Below, one piece after another: positions 53,927 to 62,681 of a DNA stretch of 63,692 nucleotides. Positions within the stretch are counted from its first letter, which is position 1. Each line of letters begins with the position of its first letter. The notes beneath the pieces are model-generated. The model worked only from the letters and a program-made list of their open reading frames with translations. It did no database searches and was not told the DNA's origin. The stretch is from NCBI GenBank assembly GCA_964636495.1, contig CAZWSL010000017.1, positions 1 through 63,692 on the forward strand. Reading direction: 5' to 3'. The position numbers and the translations under genes are program-made. Source of the stretch: Desulfobacula sp964636495 (GTDB lineage Bacteria > Desulfobacterota > Desulfobacteria > Desulfobacterales > Desulfobacteraceae).

Positions 53927-54619
53927 ATGCGCCTTGAATGTAAAAATTTAAGTTACACCTATCCTGACAGCGATAAACCTGTCATCAGCAATCTCTCTTT
54001 CTCAATGGATAATGCCGGTTTTAACGGGTTATTCGGGCCGTCTGGAATTGGGAAAACATCCCTTGCCAGAATGATTGCCAGTCTCAATGCAAATTCAGAA
54101 GGCCATATTATTACAAGGGATATAAAGAGAGTTCTCTACTCCTACAATCTGGAAAGGCTTCCGGGATGGTCCAGCACAGGACGGCATCTTGATAAGGTCA
54201 CTTCAGAAAAAAAACAGCTGCTAAAGGATAAACTCGTTGATATTTTTGAATTAAAAGAAGTTTTAGGCTCCAGATTTGCCAATCTCTCAATGGGACAGCA
54301 GAACCGGATTAACCTGATCCGGTATCTGCTTCAGGAATTTGACCTGCTGATCATGGATGAGAGTCTTGCCAATGTGGATGAAAGTTTAAGAGAAATCATT
54401 ATTCTGAATATGAAAGAGCTGTTCTGCGATAAGATGTTTTTATATATTTCCCACAATCTTACCGAGGTATCAAAATTGTGCAGCCAGATTCTGGTTTTTG
54501 GAAAAGCATCAGAAAAGAGATCGTGTAAAATTATAAATGGTCAGGACCTGAAAAAAGGAGAACATCTGGAAAGAGAGAAACTGGACACCACAATGCTGGA
54601 GATTATGAATGCTTTTTAG
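53927..54619 (+). CDS. ABC transporter ATPase, NitT/TauT type
   Basis: 230 residues with Walker A GLFGPSGIGKTSLARMIA, a signature LSMGQQNRINLIRYL that departs from LSGGQ, Walker B FDLLIMDESLANVDE with Ser in place of the usual Pro after DE, and the switch His in YISHNL. These departures are mild and the protein should still be an ATPase. The 3' end overlaps the permease gene by 11 bases. The three-gene operon lies on the plus strand between the two minus-strand catabolic operons, suggesting uptake of the pathway substrate, which is inference. Confidence 0.88.
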   Translation: MRLECKNLSYTYPDSDKPVISNLSFSMDNAGFNGLFGPSGIGKTSLARMIASLNANSEGHIITRDIKRVLYSYNLERLPGWSSTGRHLDKVTSEKKQLLKDKLVDIFELKEVLGSRFANLSMGQQNRINLIRYLLQEFDLLIMDESLANVDESLREIIILNMKELFCDKMFLYISHNLTEVSKLCSQILVFGKASEKRSCKIINGQDLKKGEHLEREKLDTTMLEIMNAF

Positions 54620-55376
54620 GCGTGTATACCAGTTTTTAATAGTTTTTCTGGCGGGTACTGCTTTTTTACTGCTGATTAAAGTGCTCCTCTCTCTTTCTGA
54701 TTATGTTATCCCGGGGGTTCCCCTGATACTGGAGACAGCCGGTCTGGTATCGGGAAATTATCTCTTTGATGTAATGAATACCCTGTCTGTTGCAGTGCTG
54801 GGTCAGCTGATGTCCATTGTGCTGGCTTTTACCGTGGGCATTGCCGGAAGAAAATCATCGTGGATTGGCTCATTTATCAAAGTGACAGCCTATAACATAC
54901 AGGCATATCCCATAGTGGCCCTGGCACCCATTATTTTTATTCTTCTGGGAGACGGATTTATCCCCAGGCTTTTAATTGCATCAATGATATGCTATTTTCC
55001 GCTTCTGCTGTCAGTCCTTGGCATCATGGCGACTCCTGTGAAAGATATTGAGCATTTTTATATTGTCACAGGCAGGATGCGCTGGCAGCTCGAGGTAAAG
55101 ATCAGGGCCTTTGAAAACCTGAGCAAACTGACGACCGTCATATCAGGCAGTGCCACTCTTGCCATGGCAGGCACCATTGTGGCAGAATTCATTGCAGCAG
55201 ATGCAGGTATCGGTTACAGTATACGGATTGCCCTTTACCAGAGTGATCTGGCTAAAATCCTGGTGGCACTTTTTATGATCGGTATCATTATTTCAATATA
55301 TCAGGGTTTCCTGGAAACTCTGGGTGAACAGATAAAAAATCAGTGGTCTGTTTCAAATCAAGGAGAAATCCCATGA
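54609..55376 (+). CDS. ABC transporter permease, NitT/TauT type
   Basis: 255 residues with about six membrane helices (first at about 8-30) and the BPD_transp_1 coupling region MATPVKDIEHFYIVTGRMRW followed by GTIVAEFIAADAGIGYSIR. It overlaps the ATPase gene by 11 bases and the binding-protein gene by 4, so translation is coupled. The class carries sulfonates, nitrate, pyrimidine precursors or aromatic acids; the substrate is not visible here. Confidence 0.88.
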   Translation: MLFRRVYQFLIVFLAGTAFLLLIKVLLSLSDYVIPGVPLILETAGLVSGNYLFDVMNTLSVAVLGQLMSIVLAFTVGIAGRKSSWIGSFIKVTAYNIQAYPIVALAPIIFILLGDGFIPRLLIASMICYFPLLLSVLGIMATPVKDIEHFYIVTGRMRWQLEVKIRAFENLSKLTTVISGSATLAMAGTIVAEFIAADAGIGYSIRIALYQSDLAKILVALFMIGIIISIYQGFLETLGEQIKNQWSVSNQGEIP

Positions 55377-56353
55377 ATCAAAAAAAAATTATACTCTTGC
55401 TGTCTGTTATCTTATTCACATCTTTTAACACATTGGCACATTCAAAAGATGTGCAGATCAATTACAGGCTGAAGTGGCTGTTTAATACCAGTGTGGCAGG
55501 TGATGTTCTTGCAGATGTAGATGGATATTTTTCTGATGCAGGGTTAAAGGTTCGTGTAAAAGAGGGCAGTCCGGAGAAAAATGCCATTAATGAACTCGAG
55601 CTCGGACGTGCGGATTTTGGAGTGGCTTCAGCTGACCAGGTTATCAGAGCCCTTGAAAAAGGAGGCCGCATTATTGTTATTGCCCAGCTTTTTCAGGTCA
55701 ATCCCATGCAGTGGATTTACAGGGCAGACCAGTCTGAAATCAAGACACTGCAGGACCTTAAAAACCGCAGGGTAGGCATTACTTTTGGCGGCAATGATGA
55801 AACCATAATGAAGTCGCTGTTAAGTAAAGCAGGCATAAAGAACAGTGAGCTAAGCATTACAGGGGTCAGGTTTGACTTTACCCCGTTTCTAAGAAAAAAA
55901 GTGGATATATGGCCGGTATACAGAAATTCCCAGGGAGTGATCCTGCAGGATAAACTGGCAAAGGAAGGAGAGTCGGTCTATTTTCTCAATCCAGCCGATT
56001 TCGGGATCAATTTTGTAGCAAACTCCGTTATCACCTCTGAAAACAGTGTAAAACATCATCCGGACAGGGTTGAAAAATTTTTAACTGCCCTGCTGAAAGG
56101 GTGGGAGGCAGCCATGAATCCTCTCAATGAAAAGATCGTTCTCAATGCATTGAAAAAACTGGACAGGGGAAAAAATGATGATATAAGAAGAAAGCAGCTT
56201 ATCGCCACAAGAGCTTTGATAAAGCCGGCAGATTCTGTCCGGATCGGTACCATTGATGTCAATGGATGGAAACAGACTGAAGAGATTATGCTCCGGCTGG
56301 GACAGATTAAAAAACCGGTAAATGTGGAAAAGCGGTTACGGATTCCTGAATAG
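55373..56353 (+). CDS. NMT1/THI5-like periplasmic substrate-binding protein
   Basis: 326 residues from ATG 55373, which has an AAGGAG site and overlaps the permease stop. A signal peptide (about 1-22) is followed by INYRLKWLFNTSVAGDVLAD, GYFSDAGLKVRVKEG and GRADFGVASADQVIRA, the pattern of the NMT1/THI5-like family used with SsuABC/TauABC-type transporters. Members bind pyrimidine precursors, sulfonates or aromatic acids. No TPP riboswitch is seen upstream, so thiamine precursor uptake is not favoured. Confidence 0.88.
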   Translation: MNQKKIILLLSVILFTSFNTLAHSKDVQINYRLKWLFNTSVAGDVLADVDGYFSDAGLKVRVKEGSPEKNAINELELGRADFGVASADQVIRALEKGGRIIVIAQLFQVNPMQWIYRADQSEIKTLQDLKNRRVGITFGGNDETIMKSLLSKAGIKNSELSITGVRFDFTPFLRKKVDIWPVYRNSQGVILQDKLAKEGESVYFLNPADFGINFVANSVITSENSVKHHPDRVEKFLTALLKGWEAAMNPLNEKIVLNALKKLDRGKNDDIRRKQLIATRALIKPADSVRIGTIDVNGWKQTEEIMLRLGQIKKPVNVEKRLRIPE

Positions 56354-56484
56354 GAAATTTTATTTGCATATACAAATATAAAGCCGCTTAACGGATTATC
56401 CGGTTATCGTTACCTTAACAGGATATTCAGATCAGCGGCTGAATACAGCATCCTGCCATGAATAAAGAGATTAAATCCATGATA

Positions 56485-56537
56485 AGCAGGTTAAAACAGG
56501 GATGATGGCTTATTTCAACCTGCTGTGCTCCTGTTTT
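56485..56537. terminator. overlapping inverted repeats between convergent operons
   Basis: AGCAGGTT (56485-56492) pairs with AACCTGCT (56517-56524), and AAAACAGG (56493-56500) pairs with CCTGTTTT (56530-56537). The arms interleave, so the two hairpins exclude each other. They lie just beyond the iorB stop and downstream of the ABC operon, and are probably terminators for one or both strands. Confidence 0.45.
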
Positions 56538-56543
56538 GATGTG

Positions 56544-57107
56544 TCATGCCATCTTTCTGCCTGTTTCATAGCAGGCATCAAAAATTTTCAGGTTTGTCTC
56601 CTTAAAAGGTCCGGGGCTCACTATATCCACGGTCTCTCTAAGATCATCAGCCGACAGCGGCCCATAACCAAAGGCAGAGAAAAAAGCCACAAGAGCAAGG
56701 TTGGTTGATTTTGGAGAGCCCATTTCCAGAGCTGTTCTGCCGGCCTCCATTGCCCTTGTTTCAATATCATTTATTTTAATATGCCGGGCAATTTTTCTGT
56801 CAGGAAATCGATCTGAGGGCGCATTGGCAAACAGTTTGCCTCCTTTTTTCAGATATGGAAGATATCTGTAGGCTTCGGATTCATCCATGGAGAGCAGAAA
56901 ATCGGCAGCACCGGCTCTGATAAGACTGGATCCTGCATTACCTATACGCAGGTGAGATACAACAGATCCGCCTCTCTGTGCCATTCCGTGGGTTTCAGCA
57001 CCAAGGATATTATAACCCTTTTTTAAAGCAGCAGTAGCAAGGATTTTGGTCATAAATAAAATTCCCTGTCCACCCAGACCGCTTAATACAAAATTAATGG
57101 TTTTCAT
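56544..57107 (-). CDS. iorB: indolepyruvate ferredoxin oxidoreductase, beta subunit
   Basis: 187 residues of the gamma-type domain that binds CoA and helps oxidative decarboxylation of aryl pyruvates. Typical motifs are FVLSGLGGQGILFMTKILA, GAETHGMAQRGGSVVSHLRI and MGSPKSTNLALV. The frame is open to 57215, but ATG 57107 has a TTGGAGA site and starts exactly at the family N-terminus. It is the last gene of the second operon, 65 bp after iorA. Confidence 0.93.
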   Translation of the reverse strand: MKTINFVLSGLGGQGILFMTKILATAALKKGYNILGAETHGMAQRGGSVVSHLRIGNAGSSLIRAGAADFLLSMDESEAYRYLPYLKKGGKLFANAPSDRFPDRKIARHIKINDIETRAMEAGRTALEMGSPKSTNLALVAFFSAFGYGPLSADDLRETVDIVSPGPFKETNLKIFDACYETGRKMA

Positions 57108-57172
57108 ATTTTTTCTCCAAGTTTTCCATCTTATTTCGGGCGATAATGATTTCAAACCATCCCGTCTGTTAT

Positions 57173-59032
57173 TTATATTTTTACAATTGCACGCTTTGGG
57201 CAGACATTCATGCATACTCCGCAGTGAATACAGAGCATGGGATTCACTTCTGCCTTTTCAGCCTCAGCGTTCCGGAACAGGGCAGGGCACTCAAACCGGG
57301 TAAGACAGAATCCGCAGTCAACACACTCTTCTGATACCATAACCTCAATTTTTTCTGGTATGGCCTGATCCCTGAAACCGATAACACAGGGGTGACGGGC
57401 AATGACAACGGCAATTCCACCTTCTGGATTAAGGGCATAACTGCCTGCCTCTTTGATCGTTTTAATCATATTTTTCACATCAAAAGGATCAATGACCTTC
57501 AGGTAATCAATACCACATCCTTTAACAATGGTTTCAAGGGCTATGGCATTCCCTTTTTCCCCATGCACACGACTGCCCTGGGTAATGGCCGGCTGCATGC
57601 CGGTCATAGCAGTTATGTGGTTATCCAGAATGACAAGGACAAATCTTGAATTATTGTAAACAGCATTGATCAAACCTGTGATGCCTGAGTGAAAAAAGGT
57701 TGAATCTCCCATGGTGGCGATAATCGGTTTTTTAACATCATCCTGGATATAGGCATTCCAGAATCCCGAAGCCATGGTAATACCTGCTCCCATATCAAGG
57801 ACTGTATCTACGCCACCCAGATTGCTTCCAAGGGTGTAGCATCCGATATCAGACGGAAATATTGCTTTTGGGTACGCTTTTCTAATGGCAAAAAATGAAG
57901 CCCTGTGGGGGCACCCCGGACAGAGGGTCGGTTTTCTGATGGGAAGCTCCATCTCATTGACAAGTTTAAAGGCTTCAAGCCCGCTGTCACTGTCAGACAA
58001 CAAGGCAAGTCCACAGTCAGTCAGTGTGCTGTTTATCACACCTTCAATCTTTTCAGGAACAAGCTCTCCCTCCATTGGTACATGTCCTGACAACCGTCCC
58101 AGGGTTTTACTCTTATCTCTCAACATATATTCTATAACCGTATCAGTCTCTTCAATCACCAGTATTTTTTCACAGGCATCAAGGAATTCCTGACCAAGTT
58201 TTTCAGGAAAAGGATAGGGTGCGCCAAGTTTAAGTACCGGGATATCATATCTTTCATACTCTTCAAATATATCACTTACAACACTTGAAGGGACACCTCC
58301 TGTCACTATGCCAAGGGAATATGATCTTCCCTCTTCAAGATTGTGCATATTATATGGTGCCAGGGTGTTGAATTTTTCACTGATTTCAATATGTTTTTCA
58401 TTTAAGGCTTTATGCTGGATGTACCTGAATTTAGGTGTTGATGCCCATCGCGTCGGCTCTTTTTTAAAATCAGCACGGGTATCATTATTTTTCAGGATAT
58501 CATATGTAACGTTCTGGCGCGCGTGGCATACCCTTATAGCGGGCCGTACCAGCACGGGCACCTGAAATTCTTCAGAGAGTTCAAATCCCAGTTTTATCAT
58601 TTCCCTTGCCTCATCAGGGCTTGAAGGATCAAGGACAGGAACCTTTCCAAGTCGTGCCATCAGTCGTGAATCCTGTTCTGTCTGTGAGGAGTGAGGTCCT
58701 GGATCATCGCATGAGATAATGACAAGCCCACCGATATTACCAATATAAGCTGCAGACATGAATGAGTCAGCAGCAACATTGAGACCCACCATTTTCATGC
58801 AGCAGCAGGCACGTTTGCCTGAAATTGCAGCTGCAAATGCATTGTCAAAGGCAACTTTTTCATTTATGGACCACTCAATACTGGTATTGAGATCAAAAGA
58901 CTTTGAAAATCTGACAACTTCAGGAAGGATCTCGCTGGATGGTGTTCCTGGATATGATGTCATTATCTGGCAGCCTGCCTCTAAAATACCGAGAGCCATG
59001 GCACCATTTCCCAATAAAAACTCTTCTTTCAT
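57173..59032 (-). CDS. iorA: indolepyruvate ferredoxin oxidoreductase, alpha subunit
   Basis: Oxidises indolepyruvate or other aryl pyruvates to aryl-acetyl-CoA, CO2 and reduced ferredoxin. The 619 residues comprise an N-terminal pyrimidine-binding part (GNGAMALGILEAGCQIMTSY), a TPP domain (MGDSTFFHSGITGLINAVYN) and a C-terminal pair of ferredoxin motifs (CVDCGFCLTRFECP and CIHCGVCMNVCP). From tryptophan, transamination gives indolepyruvate, and this enzyme would give indoleacetyl-CoA, which links it to the first operon. Phenylpyruvate and hydroxyphenylpyruvate are equally possible substrates of the family. Confidence 0.95.
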   Translation of the reverse strand: MKEEFLLGNGAMALGILEAGCQIMTSYPGTPSSEILPEVVRFSKSFDLNTSIEWSINEKVAFDNAFAAAISGKRACCCMKMVGLNVAADSFMSAAYIGNIGGLVIISCDDPGPHSSQTEQDSRLMARLGKVPVLDPSSPDEAREMIKLGFELSEEFQVPVLVRPAIRVCHARQNVTYDILKNNDTRADFKKEPTRWASTPKFRYIQHKALNEKHIEISEKFNTLAPYNMHNLEEGRSYSLGIVTGGVPSSVVSDIFEEYERYDIPVLKLGAPYPFPEKLGQEFLDACEKILVIEETDTVIEYMLRDKSKTLGRLSGHVPMEGELVPEKIEGVINSTLTDCGLALLSDSDSGLEAFKLVNEMELPIRKPTLCPGCPHRASFFAIRKAYPKAIFPSDIGCYTLGSNLGGVDTVLDMGAGITMASGFWNAYIQDDVKKPIIATMGDSTFFHSGITGLINAVYNNSRFVLVILDNHITAMTGMQPAITQGSRVHGEKGNAIALETIVKGCGIDYLKVIDPFDVKNMIKTIKEAGSYALNPEGGIAVVIARHPCVIGFRDQAIPEKIEVMVSEECVDCGFCLTRFECPALFRNAEAEKAEVNPMLCIHCGVCMNVCPKRAIVKI

Positions 59033-59133
59033 GTTAAAACCCCTATTTTAAATTATTTTTCAATTCCTGATTTTTCATGAATACATTTTATGATCTGATG
59101 AAAATTAAAAACCGGACCTCAACCATGACACGG

Positions 59134-60276
59134 TTATCTGCCTATAATAGTCCTGCCTATAATCATCTTTTCAATTTCCTTGGCACCTTCATAGATTTCA
59201 AGGACTTTTGCTGCCCTGTAAAACCGTTCAATGTCATAATCATCAAAATAGCCATATCCACCGTGAAGTTGAAGGGCTTCATCAACGACCTCAACTGCAA
59301 TGCGGGCTGAATAGAGTTTTGCCATGGCAGTCACATGTGTGTCCGGCGTATCATTGTCAAGCAGCCATGCAGCCTTGTACATGATATTTCTGGCAAGCTC
59401 TACCTTTACTGCCATATCTGCGATTTTAAACTGGACGCCCTGGAAACTGCCAATGGGTCTGCCAAACTGTTTTCTGTCCCTTATATGTTTTACTGCCATA
59501 TCAAGAGCTCCCTGGGCAAGTCCGACACCATGGGCACTCACATAGGCACGGCTCCTGTCAAAAAACGCCATGAGCTGATGAAAGCCGTTACCCTCTTCTC
59601 CAAGCAGGTTTTCTTCGGGTATTCTGACATTATTCAGATAGATGGCTGCAGTGTCTGAGCACCTGAGCCCCATTTTGCCATGCATGGGTTCTGCCTTGTA
59701 TCCTTCTCTGTCTGTTTCTACAATAAATATGCTGTGCTGCCGGGAACGGGGTGCATCAGGGTTTGTTCTGGCAAAAACAAGCATGAATGTCCCTTTTGTT
59801 CCATTTCCGATCATTACTTTTGATCCGTTAAGAACCCACTCATTTCCCTCTTTTACCGCAGTTGTTGAAGCAGAAAGCGTATCAGAGCCTGCATCCGGCT
59901 CAGTAATGGCAAAACCCATGACTCCATCCCCGGTAAAAATCGGTTCAAGAAATTTTTTACCCTGCTCATCTGTTCCAAAAAGGATAAACTCTTCAGCACC
60001 AAATGTGAGAGAACAGAGCTGCTGGCTGATACCCGGATCAACTTTCCAGAACTCTTCCATCACGATTGCCTGTTCAAAATATCCAAGTCCGGGACCACCG
60101 AATTTCTCAGGAATAAAAAGTCCTATCAGATCAAGCTCTCTTGCTTTTTTTACAATTTTTTCAGGATAGGTTTCATTTAAATCAAATTCACGGCCCACGG
60201 CTGCCATCTCCCCACGGGCAAACTCCCTTGCAGCTTTCTGGATATACTGCTGTTCTTTTGTCAGTGAAAAATCCAT
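59134..60276 (-). CDS. acyl-CoA dehydrogenase
   Basis: FAD-dependent alpha,beta-desaturation of an acyl-CoA. 380 residues: FAITEPDAGSDTLSASTTAV, NGSKVMIGNGT, QLHGGYGYFDDYDIERFYR and the C-terminal EIYEGAKEIEKMIIG, whose Glu is at the position of the catalytic base in short-chain and glutaryl-type enzymes. In indoleacetate degradation such an enzyme acts on the aminophenylpropionyl-CoA stage. It lies 105 bp after the carboxyltransferase gene. The chain specificity cannot be read by eye. Confidence 0.92.
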   Translation of the reverse strand: MDFSLTKEQQYIQKAAREFARGEMAAVGREFDLNETYPEKIVKKARELDLIGLFIPEKFGGPGLGYFEQAIVMEEFWKVDPGISQQLCSLTFGAEEFILFGTDEQGKKFLEPIFTGDGVMGFAITEPDAGSDTLSASTTAVKEGNEWVLNGSKVMIGNGTKGTFMLVFARTNPDAPRSRQHSIFIVETDREGYKAEPMHGKMGLRCSDTAAIYLNNVRIPEENLLGEEGNGFHQLMAFFDRSRAYVSAHGVGLAQGALDMAVKHIRDRKQFGRPIGSFQGVQFKIADMAVKVELARNIMYKAAWLLDNDTPDTHVTAMAKLYSARIAVEVVDEALQLHGGYGYFDDYDIERFYRAAKVLEIYEGAKEIEKMIIGRTIIGR

Positions 60277-60381
60277 TTATCTATCTCCTTGAACATTTAT
60301 TAATACGTATTGTCTCTATTTTTTGTGATGGAACGTTTTACTGCACCCTTGCAGGATATATGAAAAAACGCTCTGCAGCAG

Positions 60382-61941
60382 TTAAAGCGGTATATTTCCA
60401 TGTTTTCTAAAAGGTGCAGGCCGTTTTTTGCTTTTCAGCATTCTCAATCCTTTAATAATCTGAGACCGCGTGTCAGCAGGATCAATAATCCGATCCACAA
60501 GCATATTGGATGCCGCATGGAATGGATTTGAATATTTATAATCATACTCTTTGATCTTCTGCTGTCTGAAAGCATCAGGATCTTCTGCAGCCTGAATCTC
60601 TTTTCTGTAAATGATATTGATGGCTGCTGCTGTATCAAGGACAACAAGCTGGGCAACAGGCCAGGCAAGCATGAGGTCCACATCCATCCCTGCAGAGCAC
60701 ATTGCCATGACAGCGCCGCCGTATTCTTTCCTCAGGGCAAGGGTGATTTTGGGTACAGTTGCTTCGGCATAGGCATAGAGCATCTTGGCTCCATGACGGA
60801 TAATTCCTGCTCTCTCCTGGTCCACACCGGGAAAATAGCCTGGAACATCAACAAGATTGATAAGAGGGATGTTAAAGCAGTCGCAGAATCTGATAAACCT
60901 GGCTGCCTTGTCTGAAGAGTTAAAATCAAGACACCCCGCCTTGACAGATGGCTGGTTTGCAACTATTCCGACACTGTTTCCTTCCATGCGGGCAAGTCCT
61001 GTAATAATATTGGGGGCAAATTCAGGCAGGATTTCAAGAAATTCACTCTTATCCACAATTTCCCTGATAACATCATTCATGTCATAGGCCCGTTTGAATT
61101 CCGCAGGTACAATATCTGCCAGAATGTTATTTTTTCTTTCAGGATCATCTTCACAGGGATAGGAAGGTGGATTCTCTTCATTGCTTGACGGCAGAAATCC
61201 CAGAATATAACGGATAAGCTCGATGCTCTCTTCATCTGATTGGGTTACAAAGTGGGCCTGTCCTGTAACTTTACTGTGAACATCACTGCCGCCGAGTTCC
61301 TCAAGGGTTACGGTTTCACCTGTAACATCATGGATGACCTTGGGGCCTGTGATAACCATCTGGCTCTGTTTTTCAACCATGATGATAAAATCTGTCAATG
61401 CAGGCGAGTATACAGAGACACCTGCACACGGTCCCATGATACATGAGATCTGAGGGATGACACCGGAAGCTGCTGTATTTCGCAGAAACATTCCTGCAAC
61501 ACCCTTGGATGCAAAAAAACCTTCATGAAGCCTTCCCCCTCCTGAATCATTCAGGCAGATTAAAGGCGCTTTGACTTTTATAGCCTCGTCCATTATACGG
61601 CATATTTTCTGACCATGAATCGTGCCGACTGATCCGCCGAGAACCGTTGCATCCTGGGCATATGCAAACATTGTCCTGCCATCAACTGTTCCAAAGCCTG
61701 TGACAACACCATCTCCCGGAACCTTTCTTTTCTCCATTCCAAAATCAACACACTGACTCTCAGCCAGATCATTTAATTCCACAAAACTGCCTTTATCAAA
61801 CAGAAGATCAAGCCGCTCCCTTGCCGGCAGCTTACCCCTTGAGCGATGACGTTCCATTGCTTTTTCACCACCGCCCATAAATGCTTTCTGCTGAAGGTTT
61901 CTCAATCTTTCAAGTTCTTCTGGATGTGTTTTTGATGCCAT
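60382..61941 (-). CDS. acyl-CoA carboxyltransferase (PccB/MmdA-type)
   Basis: 519 residues of the biotin-dependent carboxyltransferase family. The two acyl-CoA/biotin oxyanion-hole regions are visible as NDSGGGRLHEG and GPCAGVSVYSPALTDFI in the N-half, and DVPGYFPGVDQERAGIIRHG and GGAVMAMCSAGMDVDL in the C-half. Members carboxylate propionyl-CoA or decarboxylate methylmalonyl- or glutaconyl-CoA. No biotin carrier, biotin carboxylase or membrane decarboxylase gene lies in the window. As first gene of a catabolic operon it might decarboxylate a malonyl-CoA-type intermediate made by the B12 mutase, which is inference. Confidence 0.9.
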   Translation of the reverse strand: MASKTHPEELERLRNLQQKAFMGGGEKAMERHRSRGKLPARERLDLLFDKGSFVELNDLAESQCVDFGMEKRKVPGDGVVTGFGTVDGRTMFAYAQDATVLGGSVGTIHGQKICRIMDEAIKVKAPLICLNDSGGGRLHEGFFASKGVAGMFLRNTAASGVIPQISCIMGPCAGVSVYSPALTDFIIMVEKQSQMVITGPKVIHDVTGETVTLEELGGSDVHSKVTGQAHFVTQSDEESIELIRYILGFLPSSNEENPPSYPCEDDPERKNNILADIVPAEFKRAYDMNDVIREIVDKSEFLEILPEFAPNIITGLARMEGNSVGIVANQPSVKAGCLDFNSSDKAARFIRFCDCFNIPLINLVDVPGYFPGVDQERAGIIRHGAKMLYAYAEATVPKITLALRKEYGGAVMAMCSAGMDVDLMLAWPVAQLVVLDTAAAINIIYRKEIQAAEDPDAFRQQKIKEYDYKYSNPFHAASNMLVDRIIDPADTRSQIIKGLRMLKSKKRPAPFRKHGNIPL

Positions 61942-62014
61942 TTCAAGTATCCTTGTATTAAGTACTTTTTTTATTAAATGTAAAGAACTGGATTGTATTA
62001 CAAATATCTATTTT

Positions 62015-62045
62015 TTGTATACTGTATACAATTATCCAATGTCAA
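62015..62045 (-). promoter_or_regulatory. promoter and GntR-type operator of catabolic operon 2
   Basis: Perfect palindrome TTGTATAC-T-GTATACAA at 62015-62031. On the minus strand TTGACA (62040-62045), 18 bases and TATACA (62016-62021) make a promoter that overlaps it, 74 bp upstream of the carboxyltransferase start. The arrangement and most spacer bases are the same as at 52483-52514, so both operons should answer to one regulator. Confidence 0.85.
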
Positions 62046-62115
62046 TCATTATTTTATCAAGTTGTATGGTTTTTTTAAGATAAAGATATGGCTTGATTAC
62101 CGGATATCAGACAGT

Positions 62116-62508
62116 TCACGGAAATATAAGCTGATTCAGGATAAGACCGTAAAACCGCATGATTTGATCAGGAATATTTCTGTCACTGAAGAATATCCAG
62201 CCAAGATGTGCAGAACATTGCGTGCATGCTCCTATTTTCCAGGAATAGCCGGGAAACCATGTAAATTCCGATGAAGATTCTGAAGCAGGACCACACCCTT
62301 CAGCGCTGGAGAAGCATCCGATCTCAAATATAAGTCCATGGGGATTGGCAAAGGCATGGGTAAAATTACTGTTAACCATGATCTTGTGAAAAGGAGTCGT
62401 AACTGCATTGCTGCATAACCTGCAGATTATGACCTCTTTATGCTTTGAAGACTCCTGCACACTTTTATCTGCTTTAATATCAGATTTCTGTTTGCAGATA
62501 ATTTCCAT
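62116..62508 (-). CDS. cereblon-like CULT-domain protein
   Basis: A 130-residue single-domain protein. Zinc ligands are Cys29/Cys32 (CRLC) and Cys95/Cys98 (CTQC). Between and after them lie EFTWFPGYSWKIG and HLGWIFF, giving Trp84, Trp90 and Trp104. In human cereblon the thalidomide-binding cage is Trp380, Trp386 and Trp400, with zinc Cys 391 and 394; the spacings 6 and 14, and 5 and 3, are the same here. The FYGLILNQL end also matches. Bacterial CULT proteins are known and bind uridine and cyclic imides in vitro, but their role is unknown. It sits just upstream of the second operon's promoter on the same strand. Confidence 0.9.
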   Translation of the reverse strand: MEIICKQKSDIKADKSVQESSKHKEVIICRLCSNAVTTPFHKIMVNSNFTHAFANPHGLIFEIGCFSSAEGCGPASESSSEFTWFPGYSWKIGACTQCSAHLGWIFFSDRNIPDQIMRFYGLILNQLIFP

Positions 62509-62681
62509 AATAACTTTCCATGTTATATCTGGATCTCTTCTGTTATCCCGGGTATTGAATTTAGCCTAAAAGAGTATGAAAATGAAACAGCGGTAAACTT
62601 TCTTTTATTTATAAATCAGATCTCAGAAAATATCAAATTATATTATAAACGCCCTGGATATTTGACATCAGGAATTTCTCA

